Assembly (NCBI GenBank): GCA_019347855.1
Contig: JAHWKO010000085.1
Location: 1 to 9,558, forward strand
Length of the DNA stretch: 9,558 nt
Source: Actinomycetota bacterium
Lineage (GTDB): Bacteria > Actinomycetota > Nitriliruptoria > Nitriliruptorales > JAHWKO01
Direction of reading: 5' to 3'
The position numbers were made by a program, and so were the translations under genes. A model generated the notes under the pieces. It worked only from the letters and a program-made list of their open reading frames with translations. It had not been told where the DNA came from and did not search any database. Below are positions 1 through 7,056 of this stretch, in pieces. The stretch's first letter is position 1, and each line of letters begins with the position of its first letter.

Positions 1-1
1 C

Positions 2-778
2 TCCCTCGCCGCTGCAGCTCTCACCGGCCGCCGGCACCCCGTGGTGCTGACCGCCACGATCCTGTCGATCGCGGCGGTCGTCCGCGGCATCCTCGACGCA
101 CAGCTCGCCGCCAGCTTCGTCACGGTGCTGATCTTCGCCTTCGGGGGCCTCGCGCTGTGGTGGCTCGTGCGCATCGTCCGCGACGGAGAGGCCGAACGCG
201 AGCAGCTCCGCCAGCGGATCGTCACCGCCGAGACCCGACGCGCCGTCGCCATGGAACGCAACGAGGCAGCCGCGCGCCTGCACGACTCCGTCCTGCAGTC
301 CCTCGCGGCGATCCGCCGCGCCGACGACCTGTCCGAAGCTCGCAGCCTCGCCCGGGAGTCCGCCGGCGAGCTCCGCGCCTGGCTGCGCCACCGCAACCGT
401 GCCGGCGGGAGCTTCCGCGAGTCCCTCGAAGCCGCCTGCCGCGACGCCGCCGACCAGACAGATGTGACGGTCTCGGTCGCCGGCGACCGGCGACTCGACG
501 AGCCTGCGCGCCTCCTGATCGCCGCCGCAGCCGAAGCGGTCCGCAACGCCGACACCCACGGCGCGCCACCGGTCAGCATCTACGCCGAGACCGCCGGAGG
601 CTCCACCACGGTCTGGGTCGCCGACCACGGCGACGGGTTCGACCCCGACGACATCCCGCCCGACCGGATGGGGATCCGCGACTCGATCACCGGACGCCTC
701 CAGAGAGCCGGTGGTCGAGCCCACCTGGCCACCGGGCCGGACGGCACCGAATGGACCCTCACGATCCCGTCCGACTGA
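2..778 (+). CDS. Sensor histidine kinase, NarL/DesK type (5'-truncated by window edge)
   Basis: C-terminal part of a two-component sensor kinase. The frame is open to the left edge, so the true start lies outside; a GTG at 41 is internal to the open frame. Numbering from that GTG, residues 1-45 are hydrophobic and look like the last one or two membrane helices. A charged linker (about 47-75) follows, then a dimerisation/phosphoacceptor segment with HDSVLQ at 81-86, the HDxxxQ pattern of HisKA_3 kinases, so His81 is the likely phosphorylation site. A short HATPase domain follows: N-box EAVRNADTHG (165-174), G1 box DHGDGFD (195-201) and G2-like MGIRDS (210-215). The cognate LuxR-type response regulator is not downstream, so it may be upstream. 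The signal cannot be inferred. Confidence 0.85.
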   Translation, partial: SLAAAALTGRRHPVVLTATILSIAAVVRGILDAQLAASFVTVLIFAFGGLALWWLVRIVRDGEAEREQLRQRIVTAETRRAVAMERNEAAARLHDSVLQSLAAIRRADDLSEARSLARESAGELRAWLRHRNRAGGSFRESLEAACRDAADQTDVTVSVAGDRRLDEPARLLIAAAAEAVRNADTHGAPPVSIYAETAGGSTTVWVADHGDGFDPDDIPPDRMGIRDSITGRLQRAGGRAHLATGPDGTEWTLTIPSD

Positions 779-804
779 ACGGCCAGCGGGCGTCGCCGTC
801 GGGC

Positions 805-834
805 GCTGACCTCGCACGAACGTCGGTGGTCAGC
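805..834 (+). terminator. Candidate hairpin after the histidine kinase gene
   Basis: GCTGACC at 805-811 pairs perfectly with GGTCAGC at 828-834, with a 16-base loop, starting 27 bases after the kinase stop codon. There is no T-rich tail, so it could be a weak terminator or simply a dyad in the leader of the next gene. Confidence 0.25.
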
Positions 835-841
835 ACCCGTC

Positions 842-879
842 GATCGGTGCGCCGCGGGGTTGCATGGGGCGTACCGATC
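842..879. promoter_or_regulatory. Inverted repeat upstream of the DsbA-like gene
   Basis: GATCGGT (842-848) and ACCGATC (873-879) form a perfect 7-base inverted repeat, 24 bases apart. It ends a few bases before the GAGGAG ribosome binding site (884-889) of the gene starting at 896. Its place suggests an operator or a leader hairpin; no regulator is known from the sequence. Confidence 0.25.
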
Positions 880-895
880 CGACGAGGAGACGCCC

Positions 896-1606
896 GTGAC
901 CGCCGACCTCGAGTTCTTCTTCGACCCGGTGTGCCCGTTCTGCTGGAACGCCTCCCGCTGGGTACGTCTCGTCGAGGACCGCAAGGGCCTCGACGTCCGC
1001 TGGCGGTTCATCTCCCTGCGGATGCTCAACGAGGGCCACTACGACGAGAAGCCCGACGGCTACCCGGACGCGCACGAGCGGGGTCTGCAGATGCTGCGTG
1101 TGGCGGCCGCCGCCCGGCAGGAGATCGGCGAGGATGTGGTGGGGCGCCTCTACCACGCGATGGGCGAGGCGGTCTGGCACCAGGAGCCCCCGCAGGTGGA
1201 CAGCGACGACCAGGAGGACCACTTCGACGCGGTCCTCGCACATACGGCGCAGGCCGGTGACCTCGAGGCGATGCTGACGCGCGTCGACCTGCCGACCGAA
1301 CTCGCCGCCGCGGCGACCGACGACACGTGGGACGACCTGATCCGGGCCGACACGAAGGAGGCGCTGGACCGTGCCGGCGAGGACGTGGGCACGCCGATCC
1401 TGTCGTTCGATCCGCCCGACGGACCCGCGTTCTTCGGCCCGGTCATCAGCGAGGTCCCCGGTCCCGACGACGCCGTCCGGCTCTGGGAGGCGGTCGAGAC
1501 GCTGGGACGGTGGCCGGGGTTCGCCGAGCTGAAGCGTTCGCTGCGGCACTTCCCCGCGACGCCACTGACCGCCGAGATCGCCGGGCAGGAGACCACCGTC
1601 AGCTAG
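896..1606 (+). CDS. DsbA-fold oxidoreductase, mycothiol-dependent nitroreductase (Rv2466c)-like
   Basis: Predicted 236-residue soluble thioredoxin/DsbA-fold protein. GTG at 896 is preferred because GAGGAG lies 6 bases upstream; the in-frame ATG at 860 has no comparable site. FDPVCPFCW (9-17) holds the redox pair Cys13/Cys16, and the cis-proline loop is GEDVGTP (161-167). From recall, the order of motifs matches Mycobacterium tuberculosis Rv2466c: DPxCPxCW, SRW, SLxxLNE, an all-helical insert, GEDVGTP, FFGPV and a C-terminal WPGFAELKR. Rv2466c is a mycothiol-dependent reductase that also activates nitro prodrugs. Two differences are seen: CPFC here instead of the CPWC I recall for Rv2466c, and an acidic insert around 96-110. 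There is no signal peptide, so it is cytoplasmic. It stands alone, converging on the ABC transporter gene. The family is confident; mycothiol as partner is inferred. Confidence 0.85.
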   Translation: MTADLEFFFDPVCPFCWNASRWVRLVEDRKGLDVRWRFISLRMLNEGHYDEKPDGYPDAHERGLQMLRVAAAARQEIGEDVVGRLYHAMGEAVWHQEPPQVDSDDQEDHFDAVLAHTAQAGDLEAMLTRVDLPTELAAAATDDTWDDLIRADTKEALDRAGEDVGTPILSFDPPDGPAFFGPVISEVPGPDDAVRLWEAVETLGRWPGFAELKRSLRHFPATPLTAEIAGQETTVS

Positions 1607-1614
1607 GTCGATCC

Positions 1615-1627
1615 CGACCGTCGGTCG
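1615..1627. terminator. Hairpin between convergent stop codons
   Basis: CGACCG-T-CGGTCG is a perfect dyad in the 22-base gap between the + strand stop at 1604-1606 and the - strand stop at 1629-1631. The position suits a shared bidirectional terminator. A T-run is absent, as is common in high-GC actinobacteria. Confidence 0.4.
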
Positions 1628-1628
1628 C

Positions 1629-3515
1629 TCAGTCGGCCGGGGCGAGGTGACCGTCCAGCGCGTCCGGGTGGGAGAACTGGATCCGGTGCAGGTCGGAGTA
1701 CAACCCGCCCCGATCGATCAGCTCTCGGTGACGGCCTCGTTCGGCGATACGTCCTCCGTCGAGGACCAGGAGCTGATCGGCGCTCGTGACCGTGGAGAGG
1801 CGGTGAGCGATGACCAGGCTCGTCCGTCCCTCGAGCGCTCCCTCCAACGCCCGCTGGATCTCCCGCTCGGACTCGGAGTCCAGGTGGGCGGTGGCCTCGT
1901 CCAGCACGACCACCGACGGATCGGCCAGCAGCAACCGGGCGATCGCGAGGCGTTGTTTCTCGCCCCCGGAGAAGCGGTAACCGCGCTCTCCGACGAGCGT
2001 CTCGTAGCCGGCGGGCAGCGACGCGATCAGGTCGTGGATCCGGGCCGCCCGGGCTGCCTCGATGATCTGGTCCTCGGTAGCCTCCGGCCGCGCGTACCGC
2101 AGGTTGTTGGCCACCGTGTCGTGGAACAGGTGCGTCTCTTGGGTGACCATGCCGACCGTGCGACGCAGGCTCTCGCCGGTGAGGTCGCGCACGTCGTGAC
2201 CGTCGATCGCCACCGTCCCGTGGGTCGCCTCGTAGAGGCGCGCAACGAGCATCGTCACCGTCGTCTTGCCGGCACCCGACGGACCCACCAGCGCGACGGT
2301 CTGTCCCGCCGGGACCTCGAAGCTGACGTCCCGCAGGGCCCAGAGCCTGTCGGCAACGGCCGTATCCGCGAGGTCCTTGCCACCGCTGAGCGACGGGAGG
2401 GTGATCTCGTCGGATCGGGGGTACGAGAACGAGACGTCCTCGAAGGTGACCCGTCCGCGGGGTTCCCGGAGGGCGACGGCGCCGGGCCGCTCGGCGGTCG
2501 GGGGTTCGAAGTCCAGCACCTCGAAGACGCGTTCGAAGGAGACCAGTGCGCTCGCGAGGTCGACCCGGGCGTTCGCCAGCATCGTCAGCGGCGTGTAGAG
2601 CTGCGTCAGGTACGCGGCGAACGCGATCACGGTCCCCAGCGTGATGACCTCACCGATCACCAACCATCCGCCCACCCAGTAGACGAGTCCGGTGCCGACC
2701 GCGGCGACGAAGGCGAACGCCCCGTGGAACACGCGGCTGGTCACCGCGGTCTCCACCCCCACATCGCGCAGTCGCCCGGCCCGCTCGGCGAAGTCCGCCT
2801 GCTCCCGCACCGGTCGTCCGAGGAGCTTGACCAGCAGGGCTCCGCCGACGTCGAACCGTTCATCGAGCCGGCTGGACAGGGATGCCTCCGCGTCAGCGCG
2901 TTCCTGCATGAGTCGGTGGAGACGACCGCGCATCCGGCGGACGACGATGATGAACGCGGGAGCGATCGCCAGCGACAGCAGGGTCAGTCGCCAGTCCAAC
3001 AGCAGCATGGCGCCCACCGTCACCACCACGCCGATGACCGTCTCGATGACCGATACGAGCGTCGAGGTGAACGCCCGGTGTCCGCCCGCCAGGTCGCTGG
3101 TGAGGCGGGTGATGAGCGCGCCGGGGCGGGACGCCGTGAAGAAGGCGAACGGCATGCGCTGGAGATGCTCGAACAGGGCGGTGCGCAGATCGAAGATGAT
3201 GCGCTCGCCCAGGTGGGAGGTGGCCCACCTGGCCACCACCTGGGTCGCCGTGTTGCCCACGGCGACCCCGATGATCGCCAGGGCCAGGACGGACAGCAGG
3301 CCGGTCCTCCCGGACGGGAGCGCGACGTCGATGATCGCCCGGTAGACCAGCGGCGGGATCGCCGTGAGCACCGCGGTCACCGTCACCGCGCTGAGCACGC
3401 CGGCGAGCCACCCGCGATGGGGGCGCACGAAACGCCAGAGCCGACGGGCGAGGTCCCCCGACAGACGAGCGCCGTCGTCCGGATCGTTCCGTCCCAGAGC
3501 GTGCCAGCTGCTCAT
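1629..3515 (-). CDS. ABC transporter, fused transmembrane and ATPase domains (exporter type)
   Basis: 628-residue half-transporter of the MsbA/LmrA-like exporter class, expected to dimerise in the cytoplasmic membrane and drive export with ATP. The N-terminal membrane domain (about 28-325) has hydrophobic helices near 36-62, 72-95, 155-193 and 265-310. The ATPase domain (about 355-610) has A-loop Tyr365, Walker A GPSGAGKTT (411-419), Q-loop Gln459, signature FSGGEKQ (515-521), Walker B VVVLDE (535-540) and H-loop His571. All catalytic motifs are intact. About 20 extra residues lie between the A-loop and Walker A (368-390). The ATG overlaps the TGA of the upstream methyltransferase gene (ATGA), so the two are translationally coupled. 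The substrate cannot be told; lipid or drug export are both possible. Confidence 0.93.
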   Translation of the reverse strand: MSSWHALGRNDPDDGARLSGDLARRLWRFVRPHRGWLAGVLSAVTVTAVLTAIPPLVYRAIIDVALPSGRTGLLSVLALAIIGVAVGNTATQVVARWATSHLGERIIFDLRTALFEHLQRMPFAFFTASRPGALITRLTSDLAGGHRAFTSTLVSVIETVIGVVVTVGAMLLLDWRLTLLSLAIAPAFIIVVRRMRGRLHRLMQERADAEASLSSRLDERFDVGGALLVKLLGRPVREQADFAERAGRLRDVGVETAVTSRVFHGAFAFVAAVGTGLVYWVGGWLVIGEVITLGTVIAFAAYLTQLYTPLTMLANARVDLASALVSFERVFEVLDFEPPTAERPGAVALREPRGRVTFEDVSFSYPRSDEITLPSLSGGKDLADTAVADRLWALRDVSFEVPAGQTVALVGPSGAGKTTVTMLVARLYEATHGTVAIDGHDVRDLTGESLRRTVGMVTQETHLFHDTVANNLRYARPEATEDQIIEAARAARIHDLIASLPAGYETLVGERGYRFSGGEKQRLAIARLLLADPSVVVLDEATAHLDSESEREIQRALEGALEGRTSLVIAHRLSTVTSADQLLVLDGGRIAERGRHRELIDRGGLYSDLHRIQFSHPDALDGHLAPAD

Positions 3516-4144
3516 CCTGACCGGAGCCTACGGCGAGGAGGAGCCGACGCCCGACGCGGCCGACGCGCGACGACCACGGCCTCGTGGCGGTCCGCGTCGG
3601 ACCAGGCCTCCTCGTGGTGGACGAGCTGCAGTCCCTCCGCCACCCCGACGGCCTCTCCCGGTTCCAGGAGGAACCGTGGTCCGGGCCGCTCGTGCCGCTC
3701 GAGGTTGCGTGTGGTCGGATGGATGAGCACCAGCCAGCCGCCCGGTGCCAGCGCCTCGCGCATGTCCGGCCACAGGTCGCGCTGCAGGTAGTACGCGCAC
3801 AGGACGAGGTCCCACGGACCTGACGGGAGGAGCTCCACGGTCAGATCGCCCTGGACGGTCGTGATGGCCAGCCCGGCCTTGGATGCACGCTGCTGCGCGA
3901 GGCGGAGTCCCGCATCGGAGACGTCGCACACGGTCACCTGCAGGCCCCGTGCGGCGAGCCACACGGCGTGCCGGCCAGCCCCACCGGCGACGTCCAGGGC
4001 GCGGCCGTCGCGGGGCAGCCGGTCCTCGAACCGTGAGAGGTGGGGCGAGAGGACGTCGGAGGCCGCGTCGAGCTGCTCGTACCGGACGTTCCAACGTTCC
4101 CGGTCGTCGCCTGTCGCCGAACCCTCCACCTCCACGACCGGCAC
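3512..4144 (-). CDS. Class I SAM-dependent methyltransferase
   Basis: 210-residue small methyltransferase. RWNVRY near 17-22 resembles the N-terminal helix of TehB-like and related small methyltransferases. Motif I is DVAGGAGRHA (51-60), with Asp74 at the end of strand 2 as likely ribose-binding acid, GDL at 98-100, and a strand-4 segment PWDLVLCAYYLQRD followed by LAPGGWLVLI. The last 20 residues are Arg-rich and probably disordered. The GTG at 4144 has no good ribosome binding site, so the start is uncertain; a second GTG three codons in is also possible. It lies 60 bases after the aldehyde dehydrogenase gene, and its TGA overlaps the ATG of the ABC transporter, so the pair probably acts together. 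The substrate is unknown. Confidence 0.85.
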   Translation of the reverse strand: MPVVEVEGSATGDDRERWNVRYEQLDAASDVLSPHLSRFEDRLPRDGRALDVAGGAGRHAVWLAARGLQVTVCDVSDAGLRLAQQRASKAGLAITTVQGDLTVELLPSGPWDLVLCAYYLQRDLWPDMREALAPGGWLVLIHPTTRNLERHERPGPRFLLEPGEAVGVAEGLQLVHHEEAWSDADRHEAVVVARRPRRASAPPRRRLRSG

Positions 4145-4169
4145 GGTAACGGCTCAGCACCCGGCCGGA

Positions 4170-4184
4170 CGACCGCTGCGGTCG
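4170..4184 (-). terminator. Hairpin after the aldehyde dehydrogenase gene
   Basis: CGACCG-CTG-CGGTCG is a perfect 6-base stem with a 3-base loop, about 21 bases past the dehydrogenase stop codon (4205-4207) in its direction of transcription. The stem is identical to the one at 1615-1627. There is no T-run. It could be a weak terminator or attenuate transcription into the methyltransferase gene. Confidence 0.3.
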
Positions 4185-4204
4185 GAGCGCGGGCGAGGGG
4201 TCGG

Positions 4205-5719
4205 TCAGGTGGGGAGCACCACCGACTTGACGGCCGTGCACTCGTCGATCGAGTAACCCAGCCCCTCGCGTCCGACACCGGAGTCCGGGGTGCGACCGCC
4301 GAACGGGAAGTGGCCGACCCCGTGGGAAGGGGCGTCGTTGACGGCGACCATCCCGACCTTGAGCGCGCCCGCGACACGCCACGCCTGGTCGAGGTCCCGG
4401 GTGAACACCGCCGAGTCCAGTCCGTAGCGTGACCGGTTGGCAAGCTCGATCGCCTCGTCCTCGTCCGCGACGCGGACGATCGTGAGGATCGGACCGAACG
4501 TCTCCTCCCACACGATGTCGGCGTCGTGCGGGACGTCCGCCAGCACCGTGGGCTGGTGGTAGGCGTCCGCGTACTCGCCGCCCGCGAGCAGCTCCGCCCC
4601 CTTGTCGACGGCGTCGGCGACCAGTTCGTGCACGTTCTCGGCCGCTCCCGGTGCGACCAGCGGTCCGACGTCGGTGTCGTCGTGGCGTGGATCACCGATG
4701 GTCCACCCCTTGGCGTCCGACAGGGCCTGCTGGACGTAGTCGTCGTAGATCGAAGCCTCGACCAGCACGCGGCTCAGGCCGGAGCAGCGCTGCCCGGAGT
4801 TCTTCAGGGCGCCCGACACGCTGGCGCTGACGGCCTGGTCGAGGTCCGCCGCGTCCAGCACGATCCCCGCCGCGTTGCCGCCGAGCTCCAGGTGGATCGG
4901 CTTGGGCCCGGCGGACTCGGCGAGGCTGCGGCCGACGGCGGACGAGCCGGTGAACGACACCATGTCGATGTCCGGGTGTGCGGCGAGCGGGTCGCCCAGC
5001 ACGCTGCCAGGGCCGGTCAGGACGTTCAGGACGCCCTCGGGCAGCCCGGCTTCCTCCAGTGCGCGAGCGAACAGCAGCAGCGGGATCGGGTCGTCGGACG
5101 GGGCCTTGGCCACGACCGCGTTGCCGGCGGCGAGCGCCGGGATGATCTTGGCCGCGGGGATGAACAGCGGGTAGTTGAACGGTCCGATCGCGGCGCACGT
5201 TCCCAGGGGCTCGCGGATCACGACGCCCCGTTTGCCCACGGTCCCGGGCATCCAGTCGCCCGGCAGGTACTCGCCGAAGATCTTGCGGACCTCCTCGCGG
5301 ACCATCTCGAGTCGTTCCACGGTCGTGCTCGTCTCGGAGCGGCCCGAGGCGGTGGTCTTGCCGAGGTCGACCGTGATCGCGTGGGCGAACGTGTCGAGGT
5401 GATGATCGACGATCTCGGCCGCGCGTTCGCAGATCGCCAGACGTTCGGCGGCAGGTAGTCCTCGGATCTTCGAACGGGACGCCTTGGCCGCCGCGATCGC
5501 GTCCTCGAGGTCGTCGGGGGTGGCCTCCTGGGCGTTGGCGATCGTGCTGCCGTCGATGGGAGAGTGGACCGCGAACGTGTCAACGGTCGTCCGCCACTCA
5601 CCGTCGATCAGCAGACGCAGCGTCGGTACATCACCGTCGTCGGCGATCGGGGCGAAGATCCCATCGAACGACACCGCCGGCGGGTCGTCGACACGCGGCA
5701 TCTGGTCGAGGAAGGTCAT
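4205..5719 (-). CDS. NAD(P)-dependent aldehyde dehydrogenase, GapN-like class
   Basis: 504-residue member of the aldehyde dehydrogenase superfamily, oxidising an aldehyde to the acid with NAD(P). ATG at 5719 is chosen because GGAGGA (5724-5729) sits 4 bases upstream; the frame stays open further upstream without a better site. Catalytic residues are Cys312 in GQRCSG, Glu278 in LELGG and Asn182 in FNYP; Glu406 in EETFGP fits the cofactor-ribose contact. EYLPGDW (150-156), the FNYP loop and the C-terminal GYSIDECTAVKSVV resemble non-phosphorylating glyceraldehyde-3-phosphate dehydrogenases (GapN), but related enzymes act on lactaldehyde, succinate semialdehyde and others, so the substrate is open. 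It follows the CooC-like gene on the same strand after 192 bases and may have its own promoter. Confidence 0.9.
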   Translation of the reverse strand: MTFLDQMPRVDDPPAVSFDGIFAPIADDGDVPTLRLLIDGEWRTTVDTFAVHSPIDGSTIANAQEATPDDLEDAIAAAKASRSKIRGLPAAERLAICERAAEIVDHHLDTFAHAITVDLGKTTASGRSETSTTVERLEMVREEVRKIFGEYLPGDWMPGTVGKRGVVIREPLGTCAAIGPFNYPLFIPAAKIIPALAAGNAVVAKAPSDDPIPLLLFARALEEAGLPEGVLNVLTGPGSVLGDPLAAHPDIDMVSFTGSSAVGRSLAESAGPKPIHLELGGNAAGIVLDAADLDQAVSASVSGALKNSGQRCSGLSRVLVEASIYDDYVQQALSDAKGWTIGDPRHDDTDVGPLVAPGAAENVHELVADAVDKGAELLAGGEYADAYHQPTVLADVPHDADIVWEETFGPILTIVRVADEDEAIELANRSRYGLDSAVFTRDLDQAWRVAGALKVGMVAVNDAPSHGVGHFPFGGRTPDSGVGREGLGYSIDECTAVKSVVLPT

Positions 5720-5911
5720 GGGGTCCTCCGGTCGCTCATCTGCAAGCATGGTGGACGTCCGGGGGCCGGTGGGCTCGACCGTTCGTCCGTCCGGGCACCG
5801 GCCACCAGGCTCAGACGGACGGTTCCACGTGTCGGTCACCCCGACCAGGTCTGCCGGGACCTCGCGGATGGCGATCCCCGTCGCGTTCGACGTCCCCGTC
5901 CACCACGACGG
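5720..5911 (-). other. 192-base intergenic region upstream of the aldehyde dehydrogenase
   Basis: Longest gene-free stretch of the window. It holds the GGAGGA site for the dehydrogenase at 5724-5729 and an 8-base inverted repeat, CGTCCGTC (5784-5791) with GACGGACG (5814-5821), 22 bases apart, which may be an operator. No convincing -10/-35 pair was found. Read on the - strand in the dehydrogenase frame, it has no stop codon between the TGA of the CooC-like gene and the dehydrogenase start, and part of it has coding-like G/C-ending codons. I could not support a gene here. Confidence 0.4.
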
Positions 5912-6682
5912 TCACGTCGGCTGGGGCGCGGGTGTGCCGAGCAGGTCGGCCAACCTGGCGATCGCGAGCACGGCGGGATCGTCGGGGTCCTGTTCGATCG
6001 CCGGGACGCGGTCCACGTCGGCGTCCACGACCACGTCGCTGTGCGGGATCTCGACCAGGTGCGTCAGTCCGTGCCGTTCGCAGAACCCACGGACCGCGTC
6101 GCCGTCGCGCGCCGACCGGATCTTGTTGGCGACCACGGCCCGCCGAGGGATCGGCAGCTCGGCCGCGAGCTCGGCCATGCGTCGGACGGTCTCGAGCGAC
6201 CGGAAGTAGGGCTCGGTAACCAGCAGCAGCACGTCGACGTGCCGGGCCGTCCCACGGCTCAGGTGCTCCGGGGACGCCTCCATGTCCACGATCGTCACCG
6301 TGTCGGGCCGCTCACCGAGGTCACCGAGCACGGCGCTGACCGTCGCGTGGGCGGAGCACAGGCACCCTTGCTCGGCGTGGGTCGGCATCCCCATCAACGC
6401 GACCCGGACACCGTCCGGTGCCCGCAGCGTGTGGCGTTCGAGCACCTCGTCGAGGGGGGTGGTCAGCGCGGGCCCCTCGAGCCGCCGTGACACCAGGTCC
6501 GTCGGGAGCGGGTCGATCGTCGGCGGCGTGCCCGTGGCGACGCCGAGCGCCGTCGCCAGGTTCGGGTTGCTGTCCGCGTCGATCATCACCACGGGCACGC
6601 CGCGACGGGCGACGGTCCGGGCGAGCGTGGCGGCGATCGTCGTCTTGCCCGCGCCGCCCTTGCCCGCTATCGCGATCCGCAC
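5912..6682 (-). CDS. CooC/MinD-family P-loop ATPase, putative nickel-insertion factor
   Basis: 256-residue protein of the SIMIBI/MinD class. GTG at 6682 is set by AGGAGG (6687-6692) 4 bases upstream; that site overlaps the TAG of the preceding PadR gene. The deviant Walker A is GKGGAGKTT (7-15) with both the signature Lys8 and Lys13. Asp35 and Asp37 in DADSNPN match switch I, and VDMEASPEH (132-140) matches the Walker B/switch II region of CooC proteins. Cys107 and Cys109 form the CxC in GCLCSAH, which in CooC binds nickel or zinc at the dimer interface. CooC loads nickel into CO dehydrogenase. No CO dehydrogenase is seen here, whereas a [NiFe]-hydrogenase lies divergently nearby, so a role in hydrogenase maturation is inferred, not shown. 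Other ParA-like roles are less likely given the CxC. Confidence 0.88.
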   Translation of the reverse strand: MRIAIAGKGGAGKTTIAATLARTVARRGVPVVMIDADSNPNLATALGVATGTPPTIDPLPTDLVSRRLEGPALTTPLDEVLERHTLRAPDGVRVALMGMPTHAEQGCLCSAHATVSAVLGDLGERPDTVTIVDMEASPEHLSRGTARHVDVLLLVTEPYFRSLETVRRMAELAAELPIPRRAVVANKIRSARDGDAVRGFCERHGLTHLVEIPHSDVVVDADVDRVPAIEQDPDDPAVLAIARLADLLGTPAPQPT

Positions 6683-6690
6683 GGGACCTC

Positions 6691-7056
6691 CTACGGCGTG
6701 GCGTCGACCTGCGCGTCCTCGATCGACCGTTCGTACCGGTCGAGGTAGCGGCCGAGCAGCCGCCGGACCTCCCGGAGCGACCCGGCCCATGCGTGCAGCC
6801 AGTCCAGGCCCTCCTCGGTGAGGGTGTAGGTCCGACGCGCCGGACCGGAGTCCGACGACTCCCACCAGGACCGGACCAGCCCCTCCTGCTCCATCGACCG
6901 CAGGCTCCGGTAGAGCCCGCCCGGATCGGTCTGTTCGATACCGAGCTCGAACAGGCGCTCCAGGAGGTCGTAGCCGTGCGACGGTTCCTCGGCCAGGAGC
7001 AGCAGCAGGCAGGGGCGGAGGAAGTTGCGCGGCAGGCCGCTGGGTGCGTCGCTCAC
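6691..7056 (-). CDS. PadR-family winged-helix transcriptional regulator
   Basis: 121-residue DNA-binding protein. The GTG at 7056 overlaps the TGA of the upstream gene (GTGA), indicating coupling. Typical PadR features are the first helix with LLLLLAEEPSHGYDLLERL (17-35), the recognition region GGLYRSLRSMEQEGLVRSWW (46-65), the wing with ARRTYTLTEEGLDWL (73-87) and a C-terminal dimerisation helix (about 90-117). PadR proteins usually repress a divergent or adjacent operon and respond to a ligand or redox cue. Given the place, the shared region 7506-7629 is the likely target. The effector is unknown. The C-terminal helix is short, so it is the small PadR-s1-like type. Confidence 0.88.
   Translation of the reverse strand: MSDAPSGLPRNFLRPCLLLLLAEEPSHGYDLLERLFELGIEQTDPGGLYRSLRSMEQEGLVRSWWESSDSGPARRTYTLTEEGLDWLHAWAGSLREVRRLLGRYLDRYERSIEDAQVDATP

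Noticed and set aside
157..1260. Arg/Pro-rich 367-codon frame on the + strand across the kinase and DsbA-like genes
   Set aside because: It overlaps two well-supported genes in another frame and has a composition typical of out-of-frame GC-rich reading.
1647..3791. Long open frame on the + strand opposite the ABC transporter (714 codons)
   Set aside because: The - strand has intact Walker A, signature, Walker B and H-loop. The + frame is a low-complexity Gly/Arg/Asp/Gln-rich shadow that runs into the methyltransferase gene.
5912..5914. TGA of the CooC-like gene as a recoded or readthrough codon fusing it to the dehydrogenase
   Set aside because: The ATPase ends at a normal family length and the dehydrogenase has its own GGAGGA site and ATG. 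An open frame of 192 bases is not surprising at this GC content.
4526..6490. + strand frames opposite the aldehyde dehydrogenase and CooC-like genes
   Set aside because: Both - strand genes carry full catalytic motifs and ribosome binding sites; the opposite frames show no domains.
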